Positions 35,201 to 43,761 of a DNA stretch of 64,000 bases are shown here, in pieces; the stretch's first letter is position 1, and each line of letters begins with the position of its first letter. The position numbers were made by a program, and so were the translations under genes. The DNA is from Siphonodentalium dalli (taxonomy: Eukaryota; Mollusca; Scaphopoda; Gadilida; Siphonodentaliidae), in the NCBI GenBank assembly GCA_032622095.1, contig CP136067.1:125523030-125587029 (forward strand), written 5' to 3'. The notes under the pieces were generated by a model, which had not been told where the DNA came from, did not search any database, and saw only the letters and a list, made by a program, of their open reading frames with translations.

Positions 35201-38200
35201 GAAGTCAGGGATTTATTGAGATTAAAGAATTGAAATTAAAATGATTTTCAGATCGCTTGCATTTGGAGCTTGTAATACCTGCGCTCGAATTGGGGGAATT
35301 TTCGGACCAGTTTTACTTTACTTGGTAAGTGATATAATGTGGAAGAAATAATATAAAAATAGATTTATTTCAGTCATACCTGTAGAGTGAAAATGTCGAG
35401 ATATTATATACGTACATTCGTATGACACAACCACATGACCAGTTTTATTTTACTTGGCATGTCTCTAGTATCGTCTTTTGGTATCCACACATTACCAAAC
35501 AGAACACTGAACAATTTCGAGATCAACGATAGGACTCTTAAAATGTGACGTCGCCATCAACAACAACACAAAAATCAGCACCAAGAACCACCCAATCATG
35601 ACAATGTTATATGATATATACCCGTACTACGGAAGCATGGAGCCGCCACATAAATAATAAATTCCACCACTAGATCGGCGTATATTAGCGGACCATCGGC
35701 GTATTATGACATACGGATGCGTATGACACCAACATAGGGTTGTCGCGGAATATGTGCATGTAAACAGGGACTTAGCTAGATGTATCCGTTGTAGGGGGCA
35801 TGAATTTCCAACTCACCCCACCCTTCTAGAACCAGCCTGAACCCGGTGGGTGTTGCAAGTTTCCAACTATATACAATAATCATAGTATCTCGATCTTACC
35901 AAAATCTTCAAAAGTTCCACCGTAACACATAAAAACCCATATGGTTAGATATTTTACAATGGATGCACGTGACATGTATAATAACCCCTATATAATTACA
36001 CATTTGACAATGGATGGACATTTATAACAACCGCGATAGTTAGACATTTTACAATGGATCGACATTTATAACAACTGCGATAGTTAGACATAATGGATCG
36101 ACATTTATAATAACCGCGACAGTTAGACATTTCACAGTTGATCGACATTTATAATAACCGCGATTGTTAGACAGTTTACTCCTGATGTCATCAACCAGCG
36201 GGGAAAAATCCTCGTTTGAATTCCTCGAGTGGAAACTTAAACTACACAACGATGTTCTGCGTGCCGTCTGCCTATATCGTCCTCCGTTTTCTGACAACCA
36301 TCCAGTCACAACCTGCACCTTCTTAAAGGAATTCAAAGAATATCTTGAATCGTTGGTTGTGTGTCCAGAAAAACTCATCATCTGCGGTGACTTCAACATT
36401 CATGTCGATGATGTTAACGACGCTACTGCTCGAAACTTTGACAAACTCCTAGATTCGTATGGACTGACACAACACGTCACAACTACTACACATGAATCTG
36501 GACATATTCTAGACCTCATCATCACCAGATGTTCAGACGACTTTTCCATAACCCAACCAACCGTGACAACTAAACTCTCAGATCATTCCTTTGTGGACTG
36601 CACAATCAGCACCCTCAGACCGAAGTTGACAAAGAAAACTGTGACTTTCCGCAAAATTAACAACATCAATATTGAGAAATTCGACAGTGACATCAAAGAA
36701 TCAGATCTGCATAAACAACAATGGACTGATTTAAATGGACTTGTGTCTTGTTACAACAACACGTTATCCCAACTGCTAGACCAACATGCACCAACTAAGA
36801 CCAAAACAATAGTCGTGCGGCCAATGCTATCCTGGTTCAACGACAACCTGAAAGTTCCCAAAGCCGACCGGAGAAAAAAGGAGAGGACCCGAGGCGCGTC
36901 TGCAGAACATGAAAGATCATACTGTGATGCCCGAAACAAGTTCTCCAATCAACTAAAGGAAGCCCGGAAGTCACACTACACCGACTCGATCAACAAGTGC
37001 GAAGGTGACACCAGGCAACTTTTCAAAGTTGTGAAAAAGATGTGTGAGGAGAAACCGAATGAGACACTACCACCGCATGATGACGCAGGACAATTGGCGG
37101 AGCAGTTTGGTGAATTCTTTTCTGAAAAGATAGAACTTATCCAAAAGAAGATTGACAACATCACCGTGAAAGCACCTTGTGTCGACAAAGAGGACGCCAC
37201 GGAAACGTTCACAACATTCGACGATCTCGACCTTGACGACGTCGTTAAAATCATCAAAGGCTCTTCAAATGCATCTTGTGAACTCGATCCTATACCAACA
37301 ACGCTACTCAAGAAATGTGACTCCCTGATACCTATCATCACCCAGTTGATAAACCTATCATTAAGCCAAGGACGTGTTCCCAGTAGCTGGAAAACAGCCA
37401 TAGTTCACCCTCTTCTCAAGAAATCCGGTGCTGACCTTGTTTTCAAGAACTTCCGACCCGTCAGTAACATATCCTTCATTTCTAAATTGTGTGAAAAGGC
37501 AGTGATAGACCAACTCATTCGGCACAGCGAACAACATGGACCTCTTCCAATAAACACTTCTGCTTTCCGTCAACACCATTCAACTGAAACTGCGCTGCTT
37601 AAAGTCCAAAATGATATTCTCTGCAGCATGGAAACAAGAAAGGTCACCCTGCTTGTGCTACTAGATTTGAGCGCTGCTTTCGACACCGTCCGCCATGATA
37701 TTCTTCTAGATACTCTACAATCTGACTTTGGTGTTCGCGGCACTGCAGCTATCTGCATGGTTGAAATCTTACCTCACGAACCGATCACAGCAAATATCCA
37801 TTAATGGCTCAAAGTCTACAAATTTCCCCATCGAGTGCGGAGTTCCACAAGGAAATTGTCTTGGACCCGTGCTGTTCTTATTCTACATTTCGAAATTATT
37901 CTCAGTTGTTGAAAGTCACCTCCCCGATGTTCATGGCTATGCAGATGATACCCAAATCTACTTTTCATTTCGACCGACAGAGAGAGGCGAAACTAAAGCA
38001 CGTCAAATTGTGGAGAACTGTATTGTGGACATTAGAGCGTGGATGATTACCAACCGACTCATGATAAATGACGATAAGACTGAATTCATAATCATTGGTT
38101 CTCGACAGCAACTTCAGAAAGTCAACATCAGTTCAATTCATGTGGGAGACGCCGACATACCAACAAAGGACACTGTTCGCAACCTGGGATCGTATTTTGA

Positions 38201-41200
38201 CACAAACATGACAATGGATAACCATATCTCTAATATGTGTAAGAAGGCGTTCAGATGTTTATACAAAATCCGACAAATTAGACAATACCTCGATGTAGAC
38301 TCGACAAAGACATTGGTCCATGCTTTTGTTACGTCACACTTAGATTACTGTAATTCTTTACTGTATGGACTACCGGATTACCAGTGTGATCGCCTGCAAA
38401 AAGTGCTAAATGCTGCGGCGCGAGTTGTACCATACACTCCTCGGCATGCACATATAACTCCAGTTCTCAAGCAATTACACTGGCTGCCAGTGGAGTATCG
38501 AATCATGTTCAAAATTATTTTGCTTGTATTCAAATCTCGTAATAACATGTTACCATTGTATATACAGGATATGATCAAAGACAGAAATGTGTGTACATAT
38601 GGATTACGATCTGATAGCAGTATGCTTTTGTACATTCCTTTCAACAAACAGAAAACGTTTGGCGATAGGGCATTTTCATTTGCAGGTCCACATCTATGGA
38701 ATAGCATTCCACCTCACTTGAAAATATTCACTGATTTAAATAAGTTTAAGACCGGCCTCAAAACATATCTCTTTGATGTAGCATTTAATTCCTAGATATA
38801 TGTGCATGTACATGTATTATGCTGATTAGGCAATGAGCTCGATGTAATGTAAAGCGCCGTTGAATATGTACTCATAATATTGAGCGCTATACAAATTAAT
38901 TATTGTATTATTGTATTGTATTTTACAATGGATGGAGATTCCACTCAAACATGCATTATATAAATAATGTAGGAAAATATTCGTTTTTCACTTAAAGATG
39001 CAATCAGTTTTCCAAATTAATATTTTACGAAACCTGTTTTACTCCTGAATTATATTCTGGTGTATGAACAATAACATGTTTTGAACAAGGGTTGCCACTA
39101 AAATACTTAATTGGTTTGATATTGAATCATCTATATATTTATTTCAGATAGTTCATTTCAACATGTTGATAAATAACAGGTTTTGGGAAATTTTATACTA
39201 TAGTTGACTGTGGTTATTAAAAAAAAAATTGTTGTTGTTGGAATATGATTGAGTACCTTTAAATAACGGAAAGGCACGGGTGATGTAATTGGACGGCACC
39301 AATTGGCGCCGCCCATCTATGCAATGTGTTGATACATCCCCACCATAATCCATGTCTTGGAGTCGATGCCTGTTTCAAGAATATAATGAACAATTATTCC
39401 ATAGAACTCTGTATCAATTTCTCTTGTTTATAGACTTATCCCGATATAGTTCTGTGGAATACGTTTCATGGAATCGGTACCAATTGTGGCAGGAGGCGAA
39501 TGATGTGAGAAATAAAGTTCCCGCCAACTGTCAGCAGATTCTACATTTCTTATAATATTTTCAAGACCTCTGTGTGGAATCGCTGTAAGAATTGTGTGTG
39601 TTCCTAGACTTTGCCCGAGACAGTTATGTGATAAGGAGGCATATTACATAATCGTTTTAAAACAACTTTATTGTACTTCCAATGTGTATTGTTGTGTTTT
39701 AATGTTGCTTTCGAATCCAAAATTAAACAAAAACGACGGGACCAGGCTTTTAATACAACAGAGCGTTTTTCTCCTCTTACATTCCCCATAATCTACTCGG
39801 TCTCGCACACTCACGCTACGCTTAAATCCCACCAAAATATGGATATAAACAGTGACAAAGACAAGGATGACATCTTGATTAAGTTCATTGAAATTTAACC
39901 ATCGTCTGTGTCTGAATCTTGAACCATTAGATGTATTTCTAGGAGTTTCTTGAATGGGGGCTTGGTTGAGGTTTTAGACGGATTTGGTGCGGTTTTGGGC
40001 CGGATTTACACATACTGTGTATGGGGGCTTGGTTGAGGTTTTGGACGAGTTTATGGAGGTTTTGGATCGGCTTTACACATACTGTGTGTGGGGGCTTGGT
40101 TGAGGTTTTGTACGGGTTTGGGGAGGTTTTGGGTCGGCTTTACACATACTGTGTGTGGGGGTTGGTGGCGGTATTGGACCGCCTTTACACATACTGTGTG
40201 TGGGGGCTTTGTGGGGGTTTTGGGCGGGTTTGGGGAGGTTTTGGGCCGCTCTTTAAAAAATGAATTTAACAAAAATATTTTATTTTGTTCTTATTTCTCA
40301 ATATCTCCGTTAAAGTGATGTGAAACACTCCGGTAGGGTGATCATATGGAAATGGATAATAATCGCCTTCAAAGTAGTTATGTGTACAAATAAAATATCC
40401 AACTTGACAACACACATCGTCATACTTATACATTAATTAAATGCAGTGACTCTCGCTGGCGAAATATTTCTCGTTAGTTTATGGCCAATAGATACGCCCC
40501 GAATCGAGTAGTAAATATTTACAATTAAACGTAGTTCAGACGATGTTTTTTATGGAGTGGTACGGTCAATTTTCTTCAGATTTTCGGCGATGTTAGTAGA
40601 ATGTTACATTCCCGCAGTTGGCATAGCGCCTGAATACTAACTTATCGTTTCACGCGGACCCGAACAAGTCCATAATATGTCTCTAAATATAATTCTAACA
40701 TCACATGGCAACTGTTACTCAGATTAAATTAAAATCACATTCTAATCATTAACCCCGATTAGATATTGTTATATACACTGTTAGAAATTACTGTCGGTTC
40801 GACGGTTTCGGTCCGTCATAATCGACGGTACCATACCGTTTCATCAGTTTGACGGTTTTTTACCGTTATTTTATGTGCCCATGAAAATTGTCTAAATTAA
40901 ATATTTTCGTGATTCAAAGTCATGCCGTCAAAATTCAATAGTATATTTATCGGCGACCATATTATATACGGAAATGATTCCATACAGTATGACTGATTAT
41001 GCTGATATTTAATATGTATTATTTATCCGGCATTCATTATGTGTTATGCGGATCCGTACATAGTATCACGAGTAAGGTACGTTATTCTCATTCCTGGGTT
41101 AAGTTCCCGCTCTAGTACTCAGCTCATTCTTCGCCATTTTTCTTTGGCGTTGCAGATTTGATCGTAGGGAAACAGTTACCTTGTCGATGGTGGACAGTCG

Positions 41201-43536
41201 GCGGTCTGATTTTGGTTCCTTTGATAACAGGACAAGTTTCAATTCTGCGAAAACCGGCTTAATCATTGACAATTTCCACTAAATTCGAGAGCAGGGATTC
41301 ATGCCAATCGATTAATGGCATGATCTGTGGTCTGACTTCAATCGACTCAGTGCTGTGTTGTGACTTATTATCAAAACACTGGCACATTTACTGACACAAG
41401 AGGATACAGGTATAATTAACACGAGCTTCGATGTCAACCAATAGTGACAATAATAACAACAACGACTCAACGAGCAGCTATTACTAATAGAATGTTGACA
41501 ATCTAGTTGACAGTGTTCTGAATCTGATTGTTTCAAAGCACATGCATGTACATTAACAAGAGAGGATATACATGTACGTGTACTGTGCGCACCAGTGTAA
41601 TTCAGAATAGATTCAATGTCAACAACAACACTGTAAACAATGAACTGACTCCGCGCAGTGACGGATGATCACATCTACAATTCCAACTTTACAATTACAC
41701 GGACCAATTCATCCCGTGTTCATCAATTTTCATTGAAACGTGTGAATATGAGACATTGTTATCATTCGCCATGTTATCGTCAAGTTATTACGACAATTTA
41801 CCGGGAGTACCCATTTGGTTGGATGTTCTTATCAAACTGATACTAAGTGTTGTGATACCAATATACAGTTTGATGCATCATGCTTTAAATTTCATGGAAA
41901 ATGTGCGACTACAGGAGAACATTGTCGCCAAGTCATTGCGCACATTTATTATTGGATCTGCTGTTGTCTTGAAGGTTCCAATCCAAACGAACTGTTATTG
42001 ATATACAGTACCAGTCAAAAGAAGTGGTATATTAAGCACGCTATTTTCGCGCCCAATATCGCAATAATATTGCAAGTGGAAACGCTGATAAGCATGTCGC
42101 TTGTGATATTATTGCAATATTTTGCGCTTAATATCTCAATATTTTGCGCTTAATATTGCGACATCTTGTGCTCAAAATTGTGACATTTAAATCAAATTAT
42201 TGATTCTTCTATATTGTTTATTGTATAAATAGAGACAATGTTTTAGATATGTATATAATTATAGTTGTAAATTCTATATGTACACTATTTGTACACTATA
42301 TGCACAGTATTTATCTAATATAATTATAACACTATCGGGTCTGTATGAAATTTAGCGCGCTTAGTATCGCAATATTTTGCGTTTAATATTGCAACGATAA
42401 GCGCGACAAGAGTTTTGGTATTGTGCTATAATAACGCGTTTTTCTAAATTAAGCACGCTCAATATCGCAATAAAGGTGCGCCTAAAAATACCACGTCTTC
42501 TGACTGGTACTGTATTGTCATGATGTACGGATTCAACTATTAAAACAAAAACTGTGTTTACAAGTGACTGGACAATTTCACGCCTTATATGTTACCAAAC
42601 AGTATGCCATTAAGATCTTTTACTTTTACATGTACATAAATTTGAGTTTTAACTGTGCAACATGTAGCATCGTTTTTTATTTACAGCCACATGTATACAG
42701 TAGTTAGTGAAAGGCGAACACATTACGCGTGCGCAGCCTTTTCCGGATTAAATTCTACGAGGCAGATAACAAGCTTGATCCTCTGCAAACCGCAAAGTTT
42801 CATAAGTATTGTCTATCACTTTATGCATTGAGGATTTACATTTCTTCAAAACTATGATCGTAACATAAGAACTAAGTTGTATTTTTCAGTTACGAATAAT
42901 ACTAGTTTCGACCATTCAAAACCATATGAATCGTAATGCCTACCGGGAAATTATATTGTCACCATGGGAACATGGCTAATTCTATGGTAAATTAGCAAAT
43001 AAAGAGCAAATCATTGGTGTTGACGCATGAAAAATCCATTGGTCTGACCTTTATTAGTTACGGTTTTGATATTAATTAAACGGTGCTGAACCGTGAAAAA
43101 TACAACGGTCTGACAGTTACTGGTTACGGTCTGCCAGTTACTTAAACTGTTTTATACCCTGGAACATGCTACGGCCTGACCGTATGGTTAACGGTCAAAT
43201 GTTGGCAGCGATGTTGCGCGGTCTCAGACCGTTAAAGCGACGGTATTTTTTCTAACAGTGTATATAATCTCTCGCCTATTGCATTGACTGTCATTTCAGA
43301 AATACAAGGACGGTGTATTGATGTACGTTATCGTTGCTGTGCTCACGTTCGTCGGCAGTGGCGTGGTGTGGCTTGTTCCAGAAACGCGAGGAGTACCTCT
43401 CGCGGATCATATCGAAGTCGGGGTGAACAAAGGAACAGTCCCGTCAGATGCTGCAATTGAATCGGAATGGGACACATATAGCAATATTGAAAACAAACTG
43501 GCAGCGGAGAAATATTTAAAGAGACCAAACGTATGA
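16942..43536 (+). CDS. Gene 1: SLC22-like organic ion transporter, multi-exon
   Basis: This gene encodes a major facilitator transporter of the SLC22 family (organic cation/anion/carnitine transporters), expected in the plasma membrane with 12 TM segments. Exons: 16942-17229, 17749-17954, 21638-21856, 22636-22866, 24771-24905, a candidate at 26360-26421, 32174-32291, 35252-35324 and 43300-43536. All clear junctions are GT-AG and in phase, and with the candidate exon the total is 522 residues, near the usual 530-560. Family marks in order are N-terminal GGMGPFQ, an extracellular loop with glycosylation sites, FELVCD, ADLFGRKY after TM2, PESLRWL, LAGNIYVN in the TM7-TM8 region, SESFPTVIR and PETRGVPL. 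The substrate cannot be assigned. The late introns are long and filled with transposons. The weak point is the TM8 exon. Confidence 0.88.
17749..17954 (+). CDS. Gene 1 exon 2: TM2, MFS motif A, TM3
   Basis: It begins in phase 0 after a ttcgttag acceptor with FELVCDSSTITSAI, the conserved end of the extracellular loop (usually W.LVCD). TM2 leads into AQLADLFGRKYLFF, the MFS motif between TM2 and TM3. It ends MVACR with the donor TGCAG|gttggt in phase 2. It differs from the gene 2 exon at about 14 of 206 bases. Confidence 0.92.
18316..20106. repeat. About 1.8-kb insertion in gene 1 intron 2, absent from gene 2
   Basis: Aligning intron 2 of the two genes by eye, similarity runs to about 18315 (TGACATATTATGTGTTTGTAT) and resumes at about 20107 (CTCT(G/A)CAA). 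Gene 2 joins these directly near 58012-58015. The extra DNA has no recognised gene. It carries five copies of a 15-base motif close to GGTAACGGACGTACC, at 18700, 18875, 19062, 19084 and 19886. It is probably a mobile element whose ends I could not fix. Confidence 0.6.
20526..21285. repeat. Tandem duplication of about 378 bp in gene 1 intron 2
   Basis: The block from about 20526 to 20904 (CACATATATGTACA(G/T)GAAGCATTG ... AACAGAAATA(T/C)GCCCTTA) repeats at about 20905-21285 with scattered substitutions. The corresponding intron of gene 2 has only one copy (about 58378-58750), so the duplication happened in gene 1 after the genes separated. Confidence 0.85.
21638..21856 (+). CDS. Gene 1 exon 3: TM4-TM6 region
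   Basis: It enters in phase 2 (completing R) after catgcag and encodes FFTGLAMGALSTTDFILPIE, then FTGRQYRYLITMVPFWVVGE, matching the SLC22 TM4-TM5 segment (usually V.E..G...R). It ends ...YLMAALTT-type in phase 2 at CATTGTT|gtaagt. Reading past the donor meets TAA at once, which confirms the splice. Confidence 0.92.
21937..21994 (+). repeat. Conserved hairpin in gene 1 intron 3
   Basis: Left arm CATTTCTGCTTCGCTAGGAA, short centre, then the complementary TTCCTAGCGAAGCGGAAATG. The same hairpin occurs at 59408-59467 in gene 2. Individual differences between the copies mostly change a Watson-Crick pair to a G-U wobble instead of breaking the stem. Confidence 0.75.
22636..22866 (+). CDS. Gene 1 exon 4: PESLRWL and intracellular loop, start of TM7
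   Basis: The acceptor is cctaacag|C. This choice restores the frame from exon 3 and produces FFVPESLRWLVTQSKTKEAE, the SLC22 signature after TM6 (PES.RWL). The later AG sites (ttccag, agag) would lose the PE or shift the phase. The charged loop AIVKRISRMNGKK follows, then MKKLLVCMFI entering TM7. It ends in phase 2 at ATCAG|gtttgt. About 19 of 231 bases differ from gene 2. Confidence 0.92.
23218..23491. mobile_element. TTAA-type palindromic MITE in gene 1 intron 4
   Basis: Ends are (A/T)TAACCCTTCCATGACTGG and a right AAAAGGGTTAA. It carries two palindromic modules. Gene 2 intron 4 has the pre-insertion arrangement near 61765-61800 (CCTGTGCTTATTAAATATGC, then AACTTGTGGGTGAAT), so this copy inserted after the gene duplication into a TTAA site. 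Confidence 0.8.
23780..23870. repeat. Palindromic repeat, inverted relative to 30970-31065
   Basis: A core hairpin of GTAGCTACAATAGCTA(T) and its complement is flanked by TTGTTTTCCGATAGTCAAAT on one side and GGAATTGCCAGACCTG on the other. The same 90-base unit occurs in reverse at 30970-31065, and a degenerate piece lies near 31460. Confidence 0.8.
24771..24905 (+). CDS. Gene 1 exon 5: TM7-TM8 region
   Basis: It enters in phase 2 after tctgtttcag and encodes FTLGTCWYAIAFGLPELAGN, then IYVNLILSGAASLPASP, which aligns with the family segment YYGLSL.TG.LAGN.Y.N..LSG..E.PA. It ends ISSILMQ plus AG in phase 2 at CAAAG|gtagaa. Only 2 of 135 bases differ from gene 2, far fewer than in the neighbouring exons. 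Confidence 0.92.
25010..25320 (-). mobile_element. LINE ORF2 C-terminal tail fragment
   Basis: On the minus strand the frame gives a GKRLCLKCW segment followed by NEYHFIMERPHYCDLRNELF. This is the same zinc-knuckle-like tail type (C..C ... EYH....C ... LRN) as the LINE fragment at 1598-2584. It is short, contains stops, and its 3' end is followed by AATAAATCGTATCGTA, a likely retroposon terminus. It lies in gene 1 intron 5. Confidence 0.65.
25322..25690 (-). repeat. Dispersed repeat R1, reverse copy
   Basis: The reverse complement of this block matches 33680-34020 and 40305-40675. Shared phrases are AAAGTGATGTGAAACACT, ATTAATTAAATGCA(A/G)TGACT, TATGGAGTGGTACGGTC, GATGTTAGTAGAATG and CCTGAATACTAACTTATC. 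It is a non-coding repeat family of about 350 bp, present three times in gene 1 introns. Confidence 0.8.
26360..26421 (+). CDS. Candidate gene 1 exon 6 (TM8 region), degenerate
   Basis: This 62-base segment has an acceptor (catctgcag), a donor (CTACCAG|gttaaa), no stop, and exactly the phases needed to join exon 5 (phase 2) to exon 7 (phase 1). It would encode SGLSTRRPTLWNSRACWYFL then P, with the junction codon giving D. The RRP and F.PD positions fit the loop and TM8 exit of SLC22 proteins. Against it, the GRR motif is altered and the helix is about six residues short and contains an arginine. It is either a decayed real exon or a coincidence. No better bridging exon was found between 24906 and 32173. 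Confidence 0.4.
26570..26755. repeat. Tandem repeat of about 45 bp, four copies
   Basis: The unit is close to GGGCTTCATCCATTTGAGAT followed by TTGGTCGCC and a TCTGCA-type spacer. Four diverged copies follow each other. The period is a multiple of three, so all frames stay open on both strands, which explains the spurious open frames here. Confidence 0.8.
26866..27435. mobile_element. Foldback element of about 570 bp
   Basis: The two halves are near-complete inverted copies of each other (arms of about 265 bases, centre near 27135). Left and right ends are TTCACGGGGGG and CCCCCCGTGAA. Inner phrases such as TGCGACGTGAGGATCGGTGG and GGCATTCAAACGGAATTGCC recur reverse-complemented. The right arm has one extra copy of a 22-base ACCGTCTCTTTATCGGAATT-type unit. 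No coding capacity. It lies in gene 1 intron 6. Confidence 0.85.
27436..29150. other. Intronic DNA, no gene recognised
   Basis: AT-rich. Part of 27690-27870 (GAAATTTCACACCAA, GGGGTGCAGTTG) resembles 32860-33150 inside the Harbinger-like copy B, so some of this is old repeat. A 97-codon frame at 28273-28566 shows no domain. Confidence 0.5.
29151..30814. mobile_element. DNA transposon-like unit with palindromes and a minisatellite inside
   Basis: Ends are inverted: GTGTGCGATAAGCAAAACAC with GAACACC at the left, and GGTGTTGAGTGTTTTGC with TTTTCGCACAC at the right, about 28 bases with few mismatches. The right end extends to CAGGGTGTGCG. Within it are two palindromes (about 29303-29395 and 29596-29690), both built on CAGAATGAGGTC and GAGGGTGAATTTAGTGACGC, which also face each other as a larger inverted pair. 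The 42-bp tandem array follows. No transposase is visible. Confidence 0.7.
29925..30690. repeat. 42-bp minisatellite, about 18 copies
   Basis: The unit is TTCAGTGATTCGCATGATTC followed by TATAACAATAAATATACAAGAG. About 18 near-identical copies run head to tail with scattered substitutions and one unit two bases short near 30080. Because 42 is divisible by three, the minus strand stays open and encodes a repeating 14-residue YCYRIMRITELLYI motif for 135 codons. I regard that as a consequence of the period and not as a gene. Confidence 0.9.
30970..31065. repeat. Palindromic repeat, second copy
   Basis: This is the reverse-oriented partner of 23780-23870, with the AGCTACAATAGCTATATGTA hairpin centre and the same GGTCTGGCAATTCCC and GACTATCGGAAAACAATATT flanks. 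Confidence 0.8.
31066..32173. other. Intronic DNA, no gene recognised
   Basis: No coding region. It includes a degenerate piece of the palindromic repeat near 31460-31500, and the phrase TTGGTTTGTTCCGATATTGA appears in several local copies from 30897 to 31585, a short diverged tandem repeat. Confidence 0.5.
32174..32291 (+). CDS. Gene 1 exon 7: TM9 and SESFPTVIR loop
   Basis: It enters in phase 1 after ccattgaatacag and encodes SVVADITIVTCVILGKGMLE, then LVWNAAIVLVSESFPTVIR. GK in TM9 and the (A/S)E.FPT.IR sequence after TM10 are SLC22 hallmarks. It ends in phase 2 at CATAAG|gtaaca. A Harbinger-like element begins only 25 bases past this donor. Confidence 0.92.
32316..33516. mobile_element. 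PIF/Harbinger-like non-autonomous DNA transposon, copy B
   Basis: Terminal inverted repeats are GGGCGCGTACACATG and CATGTGTACGCGCCC, with a 3-bp TTA duplication directly outside both ends. It is related, in reverse orientation, to 10280-11427. Internal open frames of 60-90 codons are not conserved in copy A, and no DDE transposase is seen. It lies in intron 7, close to the exon 7 donor. Confidence 0.82.
33680..34020 (+). repeat. Dispersed repeat R1, forward copy 1
   Basis: Forward copy of the family also found at 25322-25690 (reverse) and 40305-40675. It has the same order of phrases, from AAAGTGATGTGAAACACT to CCTGAATACTAACTTATC and CGACCAAGTCC. Confidence 0.8.
34260..34560. repeat. ACCGG-rich repeat remnant
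   Basis: The stretch is denser in GC than its surroundings and repeats ACCGGT / CCGGTACC / GATGCCGG motifs in both orientations (for example near 34295, 34350, 34494 and 34550), leaving three overlapping minus-strand frames open. It looks like a dispersed repeat. No gene is supported. Confidence 0.5.
34755..35200 (-). repeat. Three diverged copies of a unit of about 140 bp, open on the minus strand
   Basis: A 143-codon minus-strand frame covers three imperfect repeats. Each carries a CACCAAA / CATGATAC phrase and an AAAGTGGCG-like end about 140 bases from the next (near 34912, 35050 and 35190). The predicted peptide has related 47-residue blocks, for example RLLMIMYKFGGNRRLNKVL and PLVSWRRFINLVEIGAKNI. 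No known domain is recognised. It ends about 50 bases before gene 1 exon 8, inside intron 7. Confidence 0.45.
35252..35324 (+). CDS. Gene 1 exon 8: TM11
   Basis: It enters in phase 2 after gattttcag, completing the arginine of PTVIR, and encodes SLAFGACNTCARIGGIFGPV then LLYL. This matches the SLC22 segment RN.G.G.....RIGGI..P. It ends in phase 0 at TACTTG|gtaagt. The exon is only 73 bases long. Confidence 0.9.
35325..35939. other. Intronic DNA, no gene recognised
   Basis: Start of intron 8. No coding potential or clear repeat seen. Confidence 0.5.
35940..36172. repeat. Minisatellite split by the CR1/L2-like LINE
   Basis: The unit is close to GTTAGACATTTTACAATGGA followed by TCGACATTTATAATAACCGCGAT, repeated about five times with drift. 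The last copy stops at GTTAGACA, and the missing TTTTACAATGGATGGAGA appears at about 38930 after the LINE. The LINE therefore inserted into the array. Confidence 0.8.
36173..38930 (+). mobile_element. CR1/L2-like LINE, 5'-truncated, one frameshift
   Basis: The first frame (to 37804) begins inside an apurinic-type endonuclease domain (CLYRPPFS, GDFNIHVDD, HILDLIITR, LSDHSFVD). It continues into the reverse transcriptase (NFRPVSNISFISKLCEKAV, FRQHHSTETALL, LLDLSAAFDTVRHD). The second frame (37728-38795) carries WLKSYLTNRSQQ, GVPQGNCLGPVLF, the YADD catalytic box and the CR1/L2-type tail (LQKVLNAAARVV, LKQLHWLPVEYRI, FAGPHLWNSIPPHLK). The frames swap near 37740-37750, consistent with a single-base indel. 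The 3' end (GAGCGCTATACAAATTAATTATTGTATTATTG) resembles L2/CR1 termini. ORF1 and the 5' UTR are missing. It lies in gene 1 intron 8, same strand. Confidence 0.93.
38931..39949. other. Intronic DNA with old repeat
   Basis: No gene. Positions 39158-39265 resemble 868-1056. Small open frames at 39352-39555 and 39594-39898 have no recognisable content. Confidence 0.5.
39950..40258. repeat. G/T-rich minisatellite of about 65 bp
   Basis: Four to five copies of a unit close to GGGGGCTTGGTTGAGGTTTT then GGACGGGTTTGG...GGTTTTGG and CTTTACACATACTGTGTGTG. The plus strand is strongly G-rich, with many runs of three to five G. Confidence 0.85.
40305..40675 (+). repeat. Dispersed repeat R1, forward copy 2
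   Basis: Third member of the R1 family (see 25322 and 33680), starting GTTAAAGTGATGTGAAACAC and ending CGAACAAGTCC. The three copies differ substantially, so they are older than the A/B array. Confidence 0.8.
40770..43266. mobile_element. CACTG-ended DNA transposon, about 2.5 kb, non-autonomous
   Basis: Inverted ends are CACTGTTAGAAA at the left (40776) and TTTCTAACAGTG at the right (ending 43260), with TATA just outside on each side. Inside both ends, ACGGT/ACCGT pentamers cluster in both orientations: about five in the first 100 bases and about ten in the last 200. CACTG termini with subterminal repeats fit the EnSpm/CMC superfamily, but no transposase is present and the assignment is an inference. 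It carries a mariner-like MITE. Its right end is only about 40 bases before the acceptor of gene 1 exon 9. Confidence 0.7.
42006..42512. mobile_element. Tc1/mariner-like MITE nested in the CACTG element
   Basis: Inverted ends CAGTACCAGTCAAAAGAAGT... and ...ACGTCTTCTGACTGGTACTG extend about 26 bases with two mismatches and are flanked by TA on both sides, the classic Tc1/mariner target. Subterminal AATATCGCAATA / GCGCTTAATAT phrases are repeated in both orientations. Confidence 0.85.
43300..43536 (+). CDS. Gene 1 exon 9: TM12 and C-terminus
   Basis: It enters in phase 0 after tgtcatttcag and encodes KYKDGVLMYVIVAVLTFVGS, then GVVWLVPETRGVPLADHIE. PET.G.PL..TIE after TM12 is the SLC22 C-terminal signature. 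A polar cytoplasmic tail ending KYLKRPNV follows, then TGA. There is no obvious PDZ ligand at the terminus. Confidence 0.93.
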   Translation, partial: KYKDGVLMYVIVAVLTFVGSGVVWLVPETRGVPLADHIEVGVNKGTVPSDAAIESEWDTYSNIENKLAAEKYLKRPNV

Positions 43537-43761
43537 CATTAATATATATGGAATAATGAACGATAGCGACAAGAATCACTGTTGCCAGAAGCAGATCGGT
43601 GATACATCACGTATAAGTTCTTGAACATTGAAGTTGGACACGTACGTCTCTGGTGGTGGGGTTTCCCTTATAATTTCATATTTTACCCATTCATTTAACC
43701 CTAAATCGCGTTGTGTAAAATTTTAAAATAATGTACACATGCTGTCAATATATTGTTGTGT

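Noticed and set aside
41815-42153. Cysteine-rich 112-codon frame
   Set aside because: It lies inside the CACTG transposon and runs into the nested mariner-like MITE. The cysteine pattern fits no family I can name.
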